Shown here: positions 16,063 through 23,411 of the stretch, one piece after another
How the letters are laid out: each line of letters opens with the position of its first letter
Numbering within the stretch: position 1 is the first letter of the stretch
NCBI GenBank assembly: GCA_002412965.1
Contig: DHWB01000001.1
Coordinates: 124,528 to 188,527 of the forward strand
DNA length: 64,000 nt
Source of the DNA: Desulfomicrobium sp. UBA5193
GTDB lineage: Bacteria; Desulfobacterota; Desulfovibrionia; Desulfovibrionales; Desulfomicrobiaceae
Direction of reading: 5' to 3'
The notes under the pieces: model-generated
The model's input: the letters and a program-made list of their open reading frames with translations, nothing else
What the model was told of the DNA's origin: nothing
Database searches by the model: none
Program-made: the position numbers and the translations under genes

Positions 16063-17044
16063 TTGCGGCAGCCTCCTGGAGAAGAAGCGCGGGAATTTCA
16101 ATCTGGAGCCTGCTGGCCGTATTCAGGTTGAACATGGTCAGCCCCTGAACTGTGGTCATGATGGGGATGTCCGAGGCGCGCTCGCCGGAGAGAATGCGCA
16201 AGGCCATGTCAGCCGCCAGGGTTCCGTGTTCGAATCCGGTCTGAATCACGCCGCACAGGGCGCCATCGGCGACGGTGTAGTCGAAGAAGCCCACCGTGGG
16301 GACTGCCGCGTTGTCGCGGGTCCAGAGCATGACTTCGCTCTCCGGAACGATTTGTCCGTTTTCGTCGGTCAGGTTGCTGAAGTTCAGGATCGCGAGAGCG
16401 TCGTGGTCAGCGCTCGCGGTGCGGACAAGGTGACGCCACTTCTCGAAGGTGTCGATGCTCGTCCACGAGGCCTCCATGTCAGACGGAGTCGAGGTGCGCA
16501 TCATGTTGGCGCCTGCCCGGCTAGACGGGCGCGCATCCATGAGCACGGACACTTTGCGAATGGATGGCCGAAGTCGGCGCAACAGCTTCAGGCTCTTTGC
16601 CCAGGCCAGCTCTTCGACGATGCCGGTGACATTCTCCGCGGGATATCCATACTTCGACGGAGGCTCATTCACCCCGCAAAAGACAAAGGACGGAGCCGAA
16701 CTGTTTCCTGCGAAGCGTGCCGCGAAATAAAGCTGGGCGTTGTCGTCGCTGGCAATGACCACGTCCGGCTTGAAGGACTCCATGATTTGGGCCGCTTCCC
16801 TTCCGGCGGCGATGAGCTGCGCTTTGTCATGCTTTCTGTTGGTGTCCATGAAGACAGTGCGCACATGGATATGCTGCTGTATGAACGCTCGCTGGAGTGC
16901 GGCGTCAATGTCGGCGGTCCAGGCAAAATTTCGGTCATAGCTGTGCACGACAAGAATTTTCTTCCCGTCATACTCTCCGGCGGCGCTCGCGGGAGAGATG
17001 GCTGCGAAGAGACACAGCAGGGATGCGAGGGTTTTGAAGAACAT
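16052..17044 (-). CDS. ABC-type substrate-binding protein (ABC_sub_bind family)
   Basis: A 330-residue periplasmic binding protein with a signal peptide ending SPASAAG. It has the same motif set as the sensor domain of the following kinase: ILVVHSYDRNFAWT, VIASDDNAQLYF and FVFCGVNEPPSKYG. No ABC permease or ATPase is nearby, and the stop codon overlaps the kinase start, so it more likely presents a ligand to the kinase, or competes with it, than serves transport. The ATG chosen has AGGGA upstream and starts the signal peptide; the frame extends 15 codons further. The ligand is unknown; tryptophan/tyrosine-type ABC_sub_bind proteins are the nearest named group. Confidence 0.85.
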   Translation of the reverse strand: MFFKTLASLLCLFAAISPASAAGEYDGKKILVVHSYDRNFAWTADIDAALQRAFIQQHIHVRTVFMDTNRKHDKAQLIAAGREAAQIMESFKPDVVIASDDNAQLYFAARFAGNSSAPSFVFCGVNEPPSKYGYPAENVTGIVEELAWAKSLKLLRRLRPSIRKVSVLMDARPSSRAGANMMRTSTPSDMEASWTSIDTFEKWRHLVRTASADHDALAILNFSNLTDENGQIVPESEVMLWTRDNAAVPTVGFFDYTVADGALCGVIQTGFEHGTLAADMALRILSGERASDIPIMTTVQGLTMFNLNTASRLQIEIPALLLQEAAAIVE

Positions 17045-17154
17045 GATCCGTCCCTGCCAGATAACGGATGTTTCTACAATGGCCGACAATGATCGACGGC
17101 GGCGTTCTGGAACGATCGTCGCGGAGTTTCGAAAGTTTTGTTTTTACTTTGGGT

Positions 17155-17255
17155 GCTCGGCAAAAAGTCGTCATCCCCTGAAGACGGGGGGCCTGATTTT
17201 TCCAGCCATTTGAAAACACGGGATTCTCGCCTTCGCGGGGATACTTTGAATGGTG
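17155..17255. repeat. Dispersed intergenic hairpin repeat remnant
   Basis: This stretch contains GTCATCCCCTGAAGACGGGG, then a CCAGCCATTTGAAAACACG spacer and GGATTCTCGCCTTCGCGGGG. It matches the general form of the widespread proteobacterial repeat built from GTCATCCCCGCGAAGGCGGGGATCC-like arms around a CCAG...TTTGAAAACA centre, with several substitutions. It lies between the binding-protein gene and a decayed kinase remnant, in sequence that appears free of selection. Confidence 0.5.
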
Positions 17256-17281
17256 CCTCGCGATTTTTTCGGCTGGCCTCT

Positions 17282-17754
17282 TTACTTTGCAACGGAGCAG
17301 GAGATGCCTGAAACCTTGTCGAGTTCGGCCAGGATGTCGCTCCTCAGCGCTGCGGCCTTGTCGCGGTGGCCAACGGTGCAGGCGTGCTCGGCCATCTCGG
17401 CCACGATGCGCACTCGTTCCGCGCGAATGTTCCCGGCCACTCCCCGCAGCGCGAATGCTTTTTACCGCGCAACTCACAGTCGGAGGCGCCGAGCGCGTCC
17501 TGATATTCTCTTAGGCGCGCCTGGCCTTCGGTCACAAACGACTCTATCACTTCCGCCTCTTCGCCGTTGCTGACGATCTGTTCCCTGGCAAGGCGCATGA
17601 GTAGGACAAAGGAAGGAAGTTGGCTGACTGAAGGATGATCCTTGAAGCGCGCGATAAGGCTCCGGACATACTGGCGGCTCAGAGGCGGATTTCCTTGTAC
17701 TGGCTGGGCTTGTTGTTTGCAAACCAGTTGTTGTCCTTGGATGGCAGGTAGCGG
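17282..17754 (-). pseudogene. Frameshifted 3' remnant of a hybrid kinase with Hpt domain
   Basis: Two minus-strand frames together read as one protein end. The first runs from about 17754 and includes PPLSRQYVRSLIARFKDH and EEAEVIESFVTEGQARLR. Near 17460, in a run of five A residues, the coding sense moves to another frame that continues FALRGVAGNIRAERVRIVAE and AALRSDILAELDKVSGI to a TAA at 17282. The second part matches the Hpt core (H-x-L-K/R-G-x-A-x-N-I), but the phospho-accepting histidine is phenylalanine. One added A would restore the frame. There is no upstream start or receiver domain. I read it as a dead remnant of a kinase formerly upstream of the binding-protein operon. Confidence 0.6.
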
Positions 17755-18181
17755 TCACGCAGGTCTTGGTCGAGCCTGCCGAAGATGATGAGGTGCCTTT
17801 TTTTGCCACTATGCTTCACGGTGGACCGGCTACCACGAATTAATAGCCTTCTGTTGGTCGGAGGCTTGCGAACACGCCCGGAGATGGTCAAAATTGGACG
17901 CCGATGGCGGGTCAGTTTTCGATGCTGTTTGACATCCGGGCGTAAATCTTTCATGTTTTGAGTCGTCATTAAGGTACACATCAGTGGTGTCATTCGTATA
18001 CTTCTTGTCTTAGAGACCTAGTCGCTACCATTCGCCTGTCGGGACATTCATTTGTTGTTTTTTGCTTCAAATCCGCGATGAATCACTATTCATTCAAAAA
18101 TATGTTGTGATTCATAAAGTTTTTTGCATGTTATTGCTGTCTTAATGGCTTGGCATGAACTTTTACAGTCGAGATTTGCAT
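17755..18181. other. Intergenic region with AT-rich promoter part
   Basis: No gene is supported. A 104-residue minus-strand frame (17679-17993) has a protein-like end (LRDRYLPSKDNNWF) but no good start, and it overlaps the Hpt remnant in another frame, so I do not call it. From about 18050 the sequence turns AT-rich and holds an inverted repeat (listed separately); it presumably carries the promoter of the glycosyltransferase gene. Confidence 0.5.
18078..18115. promoter_or_regulatory. Inverted repeat upstream of glycosyltransferase gene
   Basis: A perfect 9-bp inverted repeat, ATGAATCAC (18078-18086) and GTGATTCAT (18107-18115), is separated by 20 bases in AT-rich DNA about 65 bp before the glycosyltransferase start. 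The spacing (21 bp centre to centre within the same helical face) suits a dimeric regulator; the protein is unknown. Confidence 0.4.
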
Positions 18182-19084
18182 ATGAAGAAAGTCTGCGCAA
18201 TAGTCGTGACATACAACAGGGCTGAATTGCTGCGGTCATGTATCGAGAGCTTGCTCTTGCAACGGCCGCTCGATGGAATCATCGTCGTGGACAACTGTTC
18301 GGGCGACGGAACCCATGTCTATCTATCCGCTTTGGTGAATGAACATTTCCATGTCTATCGAATGAATGAGAATACGGGCGGCGCAGGGGGATTTCATTAC
18401 GGATTGCGAAAGTCCGTGGAACTCGGCTATGAATATTCCTGGATCATGGATGACGACGCCATCCCTCGGGACGGTGCGCTGGATGCTTTGCTGAAGGCAG
18501 CGGAGGTACTGGACTGGGATTTCGGGTTCTTGAGCAGCAAGGTCGTATCGGAACACGGAGATGTGATAAATATTCCGATCGTGGACATGTCGCGCAATGA
18601 CGCCGGGTGTCCTCGGTGGGCCGATCAACTCGAGCATGGCATGGTCAGGATACGACGCTCGACATTTGTTTCGGTCTTTGTGCCCAATGCAATGCTCAGG
18701 TTGTACGGTTTGCCGATAAAGGAAATGTTTATATGGGGGGATGATAGCGAATTTACGCTGAGGCTGAGTGACAAGCATGCGTGTTACGTTGTCGGACAGA
18801 GCGTTGTTCTGCACAAACGTAAAAGCAATAAGTCGCTCTCTGTCTATTCGGAAGAGAATCGCACACGGATACAGCTGTATTACTATTTTTATAGAAATGC
18901 AGTTTATGCAATCAGGAAAGATGAAAAATCATTCCATGAAAAAATATATGCACTGTTGCGCTTGATGTCCGCTGTTTTCCTCATTCCCTTCAGATCACGG
19001 ACTCATCTGTCGTTGAGGATGGCGGTGGTCATCCGAGGTGTCGCCGCCGGATTCTTCTTCCGTCCGCGGATAGCGATGCCGTGA
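18182..19084 (+). CDS. Family 2 glycosyltransferase
   Basis: A 300-residue GT-A fold glycosyltransferase. The N-terminus KKVCAIVVTYNRAELL is the typical nucleotide-sugar-binding strand, followed by IIVVDNCSGDG and the metal-binding DDD in SWIMDDDAIP near residue 95. The ENTGGAGGFHYG segment and the later WGDDSEFTLRL (catalytic acidic pair) resemble the galactofuranosyl/rhamnosyl GT2 group (GlfT2/RfbN-like). It probably adds a sugar to a lipid-linked surface glycan. The ATG at 18182 best fits the family start; one 9 codons earlier is possible, and neither has a strong ribosome site. AT content is higher than in the housekeeping genes, as is common for polysaccharide genes. It converges on the second glycosyltransferase. 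Confidence 0.85.
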   Translation: MKKVCAIVVTYNRAELLRSCIESLLLQRPLDGIIVVDNCSGDGTHVYLSALVNEHFHVYRMNENTGGAGGFHYGLRKSVELGYEYSWIMDDDAIPRDGALDALLKAAEVLDWDFGFLSSKVVSEHGDVINIPIVDMSRNDAGCPRWADQLEHGMVRIRRSTFVSVFVPNAMLRLYGLPIKEMFIWGDDSEFTLRLSDKHACYVVGQSVVLHKRKSNKSLSVYSEENRTRIQLYYYFYRNAVYAIRKDEKSFHEKIYALLRLMSAVFLIPFRSRTHLSLRMAVVIRGVAAGFFFRPRIAMP

Positions 19085-19141
19085 AGACGCGGCGGATACA
19101 TCGCCTTGCTCACTTTCTCTCGACCCGCTTGGGCCCCCACC

Positions 19142-20083
19142 TCACGGGCGCAAGCCGACTCTCGGCCGGGCCCGGGGGCCCATGCACAGGCCGATTTTAT
19201 TCAGAAATGCCTTTGCCGCTCTGCGCAATTTGCCCCTGCGCCACAGGCGGTTATGCGCCGGCGTGGGATGGACGCGCGTAATTCCGGCCAGTTCGTAATA
19301 CCTGTCCAGTATGTCCGTCGTGCTGAGGACATGCTCCTGGGTATAGAAGCTGTAATGCGCGACGCACGTTTCCCCTGTGATCCTTCCGTATCGGCCCGTC
19401 TTCAGGGGCAGCACCGCCGAAATCCATTCCTCGTCGCTGACGTGTTCCGGGCAGAACAGGGGGCCGTACTTCACGACATCCTCGCCAAAAAATCCGATGC
19501 AGTTGATGGAATAGCGTGAAAGCGACACCGTGCTCTTCGGGACGCGGAGCCGTTGTCCCCGGGAAAGCATGTTCAGAAATGACGTGTGCAGCATCGCCGC
19601 AAACCACGGATCTTCCCAGCCCGTGGGGCACGAGGCCTGCGCCGTCAACTCCCGGTCCGTGTCGAGCAGCCCATGCTGCTGCAGAAGCCAGGAGCACAGT
19701 GCGTTGTTCACGACCAGCGGAGACCACCAGAGGTAGCGCTCCTTTTCCGCGACCGCGGCGGCGAGAAGGGAGGATGCCGTGTTCTTCTCGAGATAGACGA
19801 TGTCGTCATCCATCTTGATGTAAAAGGTTTCGGGATCAGTGCATGTCGCGTAGAATCTGTTGATGCAGCGATTGCTCCCGTCCGTGCCGTCATGCCTGAT
19901 TATTCTGATCTTGCCGAACTTCTTCCCGAGCGAATCGATATACGCCCGGTCTTGAATGTCCCGGCAATTGTCCCATAAATGCCATTCCGCGATGTTTTGG
20001 TCCCGGATGATGTACTGCTTCAGCACGTCCAGGTAGGCGCGTCGTCCCGCCGGAGTGACGACGATGATCTTATGCGTTTTCAT
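19142..20083 (-). CDS. Glycosyltransferase (GT-A type)
   Basis: A 313-residue protein with a GT-A-like layout. The first strand KIIVVTPAGRRAYLDVL leads to an acceptor/donor loop, the metal-binding DDD lies in FYIKMDDDIVYLEK near residue 92, and the C-terminal part holds GWEDPWFA and FFGEDVVKYG, both candidate catalytic acidic segments. The sequence is unlike common GT2 enzymes, and the sugar specificity is unknown. It is last in a minus-strand unit after the flippase, which it overlaps by 14 bp, so it is probably a component of the same O-antigen or exopolysaccharide pathway. The C-terminus is basic and arginine-rich. Confidence 0.75.
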   Translation of the reverse strand: MKTHKIIVVTPAGRRAYLDVLKQYIIRDQNIAEWHLWDNCRDIQDRAYIDSLGKKFGKIRIIRHDGTDGSNRCINRFYATCTDPETFYIKMDDDIVYLEKNTASSLLAAAVAEKERYLWWSPLVVNNALCSWLLQQHGLLDTDRELTAQASCPTGWEDPWFAAMLHTSFLNMLSRGQRLRVPKSTVSLSRYSINCIGFFGEDVVKYGPLFCPEHVSDEEWISAVLPLKTGRYGRITGETCVAHYSFYTQEHVLSTTDILDRYYELAGITRVHPTPAHNRLWRRGKLRRAAKAFLNKIGLCMGPRARPRVGLRP

Positions 20084-21356
20084 GTCGCGATCTTTTTCTG
20101 AGCAGGGTGATGAACGATATCATTGCGGCGGTGACGAAGCACTCCGCGAGCAGGGTGCCGATTGCCGCGCCGGCGGCGTGCTGGAAGTGGATCAGCGGCC
20201 AGATGACGACGAGGCTGATTATCCCGGCCGAGGCGATGATCCTGTTGAAGGCCTGAGTCATGCTGTTGGGCAGCATGAACTGCACGCCGATGATGTTCGA
20301 TACTCCCACGACGAAGGGCAGCGGAGACAGCCAGCGCAGAATTTCCGCCGCCTGGTCGAAGGAATCTCCCGAGACGAGGGAGGTAATTTCGCGGGCGAAA
20401 GCGAAAAGCGCCACGCTTGTCGCGAAGGTGATCACAAGGATCGCCGCTCCGGAGCGGCGCAGCAATGCGCAGGCCTCGTCCCTGTCGGTGGCGAAGAGAT
20501 AGCTCATGCGCGGAAAGAGGGCCTGTGAAATGGGGATGAGCAGGGACTGCGCTGCGGAGTGAATCCTGCTGGCCAGCATGAACTGGCCCACGGCGTCGGC
20601 GCTGGTCATGACGCCGAGGATGGTGGGGGTGAGGCTCGTGTAGAGTGCGATCCAGGCCCGGGAAACGAAGATGGAGCCGCTTTCCAGAAATTCCTCGCAC
20701 ACCCTCCTGCGCTGGGGCCAACGCCATTGCAGGCCGAGGTGCCTGCGGATCCAGAGCACGGAAGCCAACCCGCCGATGATGCCCGTCGCCCCGGAGGCGG
20801 CGATGACGAACCTGCCGTCCTCAGGAGTGTCGACCAGCACAAGGATCAGGGGCACCGCAGCGGCGCGGATGAGCAACTGCGCCAAGGCGATTTCCCTCAT
20901 TTTTTCCAGTCCCGCCAGGAGCCAGACCGGAAAGAGCACTCCCGACAGGATGACGCACGCCCCGTAAGGGGCGAACTCCCCGAAATCAGAAAAGAACGGT
21001 GCATACAGGGCGAGTCCCAGCAGTGTGCAGACCGCCAGGGCGCAGAGCCCCCATTGGACGGCCCAGCCCGCTAAAAACGCTTCTGACAGGGCTGCTGGTT
21101 CCTCGCGCAGGGCGGCGATCTTGCGGGTGCCGGTCCAGGAAAATCCCCAATCCGTAAGCAGGGAGAAATAGCCGAGAATCACCTGCATCCATGCCACGCG
21201 GCCCCATTCCGCAGGGCCCAGGACGCGTGTCAGATAGGGGAGGGTGATGAGCGGGATGAGGTAGCCCAGGGCCTTGACCAGCGCCAGTGCGCCGATGTTC
21301 TGGAGGAGGCGCGAAGGGGCAGGGTTCCCCTGTGGGTTGTGTCGTTTTCGTGCGAT
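20070..21356 (-). CDS. Wzx-type polysaccharide flippase with unconventional start
   Basis: A polytopic membrane protein of the oligosaccharide flippase (MATE/PST) group, with about 12 hydrophobic segments. It would flip undecaprenyl-linked repeat units to the periplasm. The first standard start is a GTG at 21197, but the frame remains coding upstream: it reads LQNIGALALVKALGYLIPL and LPYLTRVLGPAEWGRVAW, the classic Wzx N-terminus. Between the upstream stop (21411) and 21197 there is no ATG, GTG or TTG. An ATC at 21354-21356 with GAGGG 7 bases before it would give a 428-residue protein of normal length. I annotate from there; either a rare start or a mutated ATG is possible. It overlaps the following glycosyltransferase gene. 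Confidence 0.78.
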   Translation of the reverse strand: MARKRHNPQGNPAPSRLLQNIGALALVKALGYLIPLITLPYLTRVLGPAEWGRVAWMQVILGYFSLLTDWGFSWTGTRKIAALREEPAALSEAFLAGWAVQWGLCALAVCTLLGLALYAPFFSDFGEFAPYGACVILSGVLFPVWLLAGLEKMREIALAQLLIRAAAVPLILVLVDTPEDGRFVIAASGATGIIGGLASVLWIRRHLGLQWRWPQRRRVCEEFLESGSIFVSRAWIALYTSLTPTILGVMTSADAVGQFMLASRIHSAAQSLLIPISQALFPRMSYLFATDRDEACALLRRSGAAILVITFATSVALFAFAREITSLVSGDSFDQAAEILRWLSPLPFVVGVSNIIGVQFMLPNSMTQAFNRIIASAGIISLVVIWPLIHFQHAAGAAIGTLLAECFVTAAMISFITLLRKRSRHENA

Positions 21357-21360
21357 GGGG

Positions 21361-21504
21361 CTACCCTCGGATGAGCGCCGGACGCCGGAGTGGATCAGGG
21401 ACGCCGCGTTTCAGGCTGTGAAGTGGAAGGGCAAGCGGCTTCTCAAGGTCGTGCTCCGCGATATCACGGGTAATGAACGAAAATGTAGGGCAAATTGGAA
21501 TCAT
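21361..21504 (-). CDS. Possible 47-residue leader ORF before the flippase
   Basis: An ATG preceded immediately by AAGGA opens a 47-codon frame that stops (TAG) 4 bases before the putative ATC start of the flippase. The product is proline/leucine-rich with no recognised motif. If translated, ribosomes ending here could restart at the unusual flippase start. It may equally be chance. Confidence 0.25.
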   Translation of the reverse strand: MIPICPTFSFITRDIAEHDLEKPLALPLHSLKRGVPDPLRRPALIRG

Positions 21505-21640
21505 TCCTTGCGTGCATTGGTCTCCGCGCGCAGCATGGTGCTTCCGTAGGGGAGCGCAGGGAAACCGTCAACAACACGACCAGCGCCGCAGCAACATGTT
21601 GCCGGAGAAGCACTTCGACTTCGAGACAACAGCGTTCCCC

Positions 21641-22981
21641 TTAACGCAGCCGATATGTCCGCTCCTCCTGCCCAAGAATCATCCGTTCAGCCCACTCCAC
21701 GCCCTGCATGACGGAGTGGTCCATGTTGGCGACCTCGTATTTCCAGCCTCCGAAGCGTCCGCGCGAGAAGATGCCGCGTTCTTCAAGCCAGGGCTGGATC
21801 ACGGCCAGCGCCCGGTCACGGCCCAGCGTCGGGACCGGATAGCCGTAATCCACGTTCATCTCCCAGGTGGAGAAGACCGCATCGGACGCATGCATGAGGC
21901 TCGTCGCCCTGAGCCCGTTTATGACCGAATTCTGCATACCGGCCAGATTTTCCGGTTTGTGCCTCGACGATGACACCTCGCTCATGAAGCCCATCTGATG
22001 TCCGGGCCGGGCCACGTTATTGGGCGAATAGTTGTGAAAATTGGTCACCCGGTAAAAGGGGCAATCGGCTTCCGGAAAATACATCCAGCAGGTCGGATCC
22101 TGCCGCAAACCCTCCACGCCAACACCGGACACGAAGACGCTGTTATGCTCCAAATCCCCGGCGGCGGCATGCAGGGCGGAAGATTGCGGCCTGATCCAGT
22201 CACGTACGAGCATGTCCAGCGGCCCGGTGTTCAGGAGATTGTCCCATTCCACGCGCTGCCCGTCGGCAAGTTCCACGACGCGCTGGCCGGGATCAATGCG
22301 CACCACGGCCGCGTCAAAGCGCAGATGGCCCCGCACCCGCTCGGCCAGGCGGTTGAAGATGTCTCCGGTTCCTCCATTAAGCGGAAAGCGGAACGTGTTG
22401 TTCGGCCCCCAGCCCGCATCATCCAGGCCCAGGATGAGGTTTTTGAGCACTCCCTCCAGATCGACCACGGACACCCGCTCGCCGATCCAGGAATACTGCA
22501 TCAGCTCCGGCGGAGTGGCCCAGACCTTGAAATTGTAAGGGAGCATGAAGAGGCGCGCGATGCCCGGACCAAACACAGAGGCGATCCAATCCCGAAAATT
22601 GGCGAGCTCTGCAGGACGCTCGCGCAGTAAGCCCTGCACACATTCCCAGGCCAGCTCTTTGGGCAGGTGCCGGATGTTGTTCTGAAACGGATACGGTACC
22701 CACGTTTTTGCCATGTGCACCCGGGCGATGCGCTGGTGCTCCAGACGATCTTCGCCGAGCAGCTCATCAAGCAAGCTGTTGAAGTATTCATAACGCGAAA
22801 AGACGACATGCCCGCCGATATCCCAGGTAAACCCCGCAGAATCCTTGAAGCTTGCGGACAAGCCGCCGGCATGGGCGTTACGCTCCAGAACGACAAAATC
22901 GCGGATACCCAGCTCCAAAAGCCGATGCGCAGCGCCAAGCCCGGTGGGACCGGCCCCGATAATCACATATGAATATTTCAT
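21641..22981 (-). CDS. FAD-dependent amine oxidase/UDP-galactopyranose mutase-like protein
   Basis: A 446-residue flavoprotein. The N-terminus has a perfect Rossmann dinucleotide motif (YVIIGAGPTGLGAAHRLLE) and the second FAD segment VVLERNAHAGGLS, then GFTWDIGGHVVFSRYEYF, as in the protoporphyrinogen-oxidase/UDP-galactopyranose mutase superfamily. The WVPYPFQNNIRHLP segment resembles the sugar-nucleotide part of Glf-like proteins. In a polysaccharide cluster the likely job is a sugar-nucleotide ring contraction or related redox step, and the nearby GlfT2-like glycosyltransferase fits a galactofuranose pathway; this is inference. GGGGAGG lies 5 bases before the chosen ATG. First gene of a minus-strand unit with the flippase (285 bp later) and a glycosyltransferase. 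Confidence 0.8.
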   Translation of the reverse strand: MKYSYVIIGAGPTGLGAAHRLLELGIRDFVVLERNAHAGGLSASFKDSAGFTWDIGGHVVFSRYEYFNSLLDELLGEDRLEHQRIARVHMAKTWVPYPFQNNIRHLPKELAWECVQGLLRERPAELANFRDWIASVFGPGIARLFMLPYNFKVWATPPELMQYSWIGERVSVVDLEGVLKNLILGLDDAGWGPNNTFRFPLNGGTGDIFNRLAERVRGHLRFDAAVVRIDPGQRVVELADGQRVEWDNLLNTGPLDMLVRDWIRPQSSALHAAAGDLEHNSVFVSGVGVEGLRQDPTCWMYFPEADCPFYRVTNFHNYSPNNVARPGHQMGFMSEVSSSRHKPENLAGMQNSVINGLRATSLMHASDAVFSTWEMNVDYGYPVPTLGRDRALAVIQPWLEERGIFSRGRFGGWKYEVANMDHSVMQGVEWAERMILGQEERTYRLR

Positions 22982-23226
22982 CCAGCCTCCCCGGTCAGCC
23001 ACAGCCTGACCTTTTTGCTCCTCATCCAGAAATCACAGGTGCATGGATGCATGGGGCAGGTCTTGTTTTGCATTGAGCATCATCGACAGCGGGGTGTCTT
23101 TTTTCCACCAGTGGGGGGGTGAGACCCCCGCGGGCACCATGAAGCTCGAGAATTTCATCCATGTCCTTGATGACGATGGACACCCGGGTTGTCGGGGCCA
23201 CGTTGAACTGTGGGGGAGCATGGCTT

Positions 23227-23265
23227 GAAAAGAAAAAAGGAGTCAGGTTTTTATTCCTAACTCCT
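23227..23265 (-). terminator. Rho-independent terminator after tRNA-Ala
   Basis: On the minus strand a 10-bp stem (AGGAGTTAGG with CCTGACTCCT, one G-T pair) with an AATAAAAA loop is followed by TTTTTTC. It starts 11 bp beyond the tRNA 3' end. Confidence 0.85.
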
Positions 23266-23276
23266 TGATTTTCCTG

Positions 23277-23352
23277 TGGTGGAGATGAGGAGGATCGAAC
23301 TCCTGGCCTCTGCATTGCGAACGCAGCGCTCTCCCAGCTGAGCTACATCCCC
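23277..23352 (-). tRNA. tRNA-Ala (anticodon CGC)
   Basis: A 76-nt cloverleaf on the minus strand: acceptor GGGGATG/CATCTCC with one G-T pair, D arm GCTC...GAGC, anticodon stem CTGCG/TGCAG around loop TTCGCAA (anticodon CGC, reading GCG), T arm AGGAG-TTCGATC-CTCCT, discriminator A and an encoded CCA end. A terminator follows, so it is transcribed alone or with little else. Confidence 0.95.
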
Positions 23353-23411
23353 GTCGTGGGAAGCCTGATAGGTGGTCCAAGGCCTGATGTCAACAGGTTG
23401 CCGCGTTCCTT

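Noticed and set aside
17679..17993. 104-codon minus-strand frame ending LRDRYLPSKDNNWF
   Set aside because: It overlaps the Hpt remnant in another frame, has no convincing start or ribosome site, and I cannot link it to any family.
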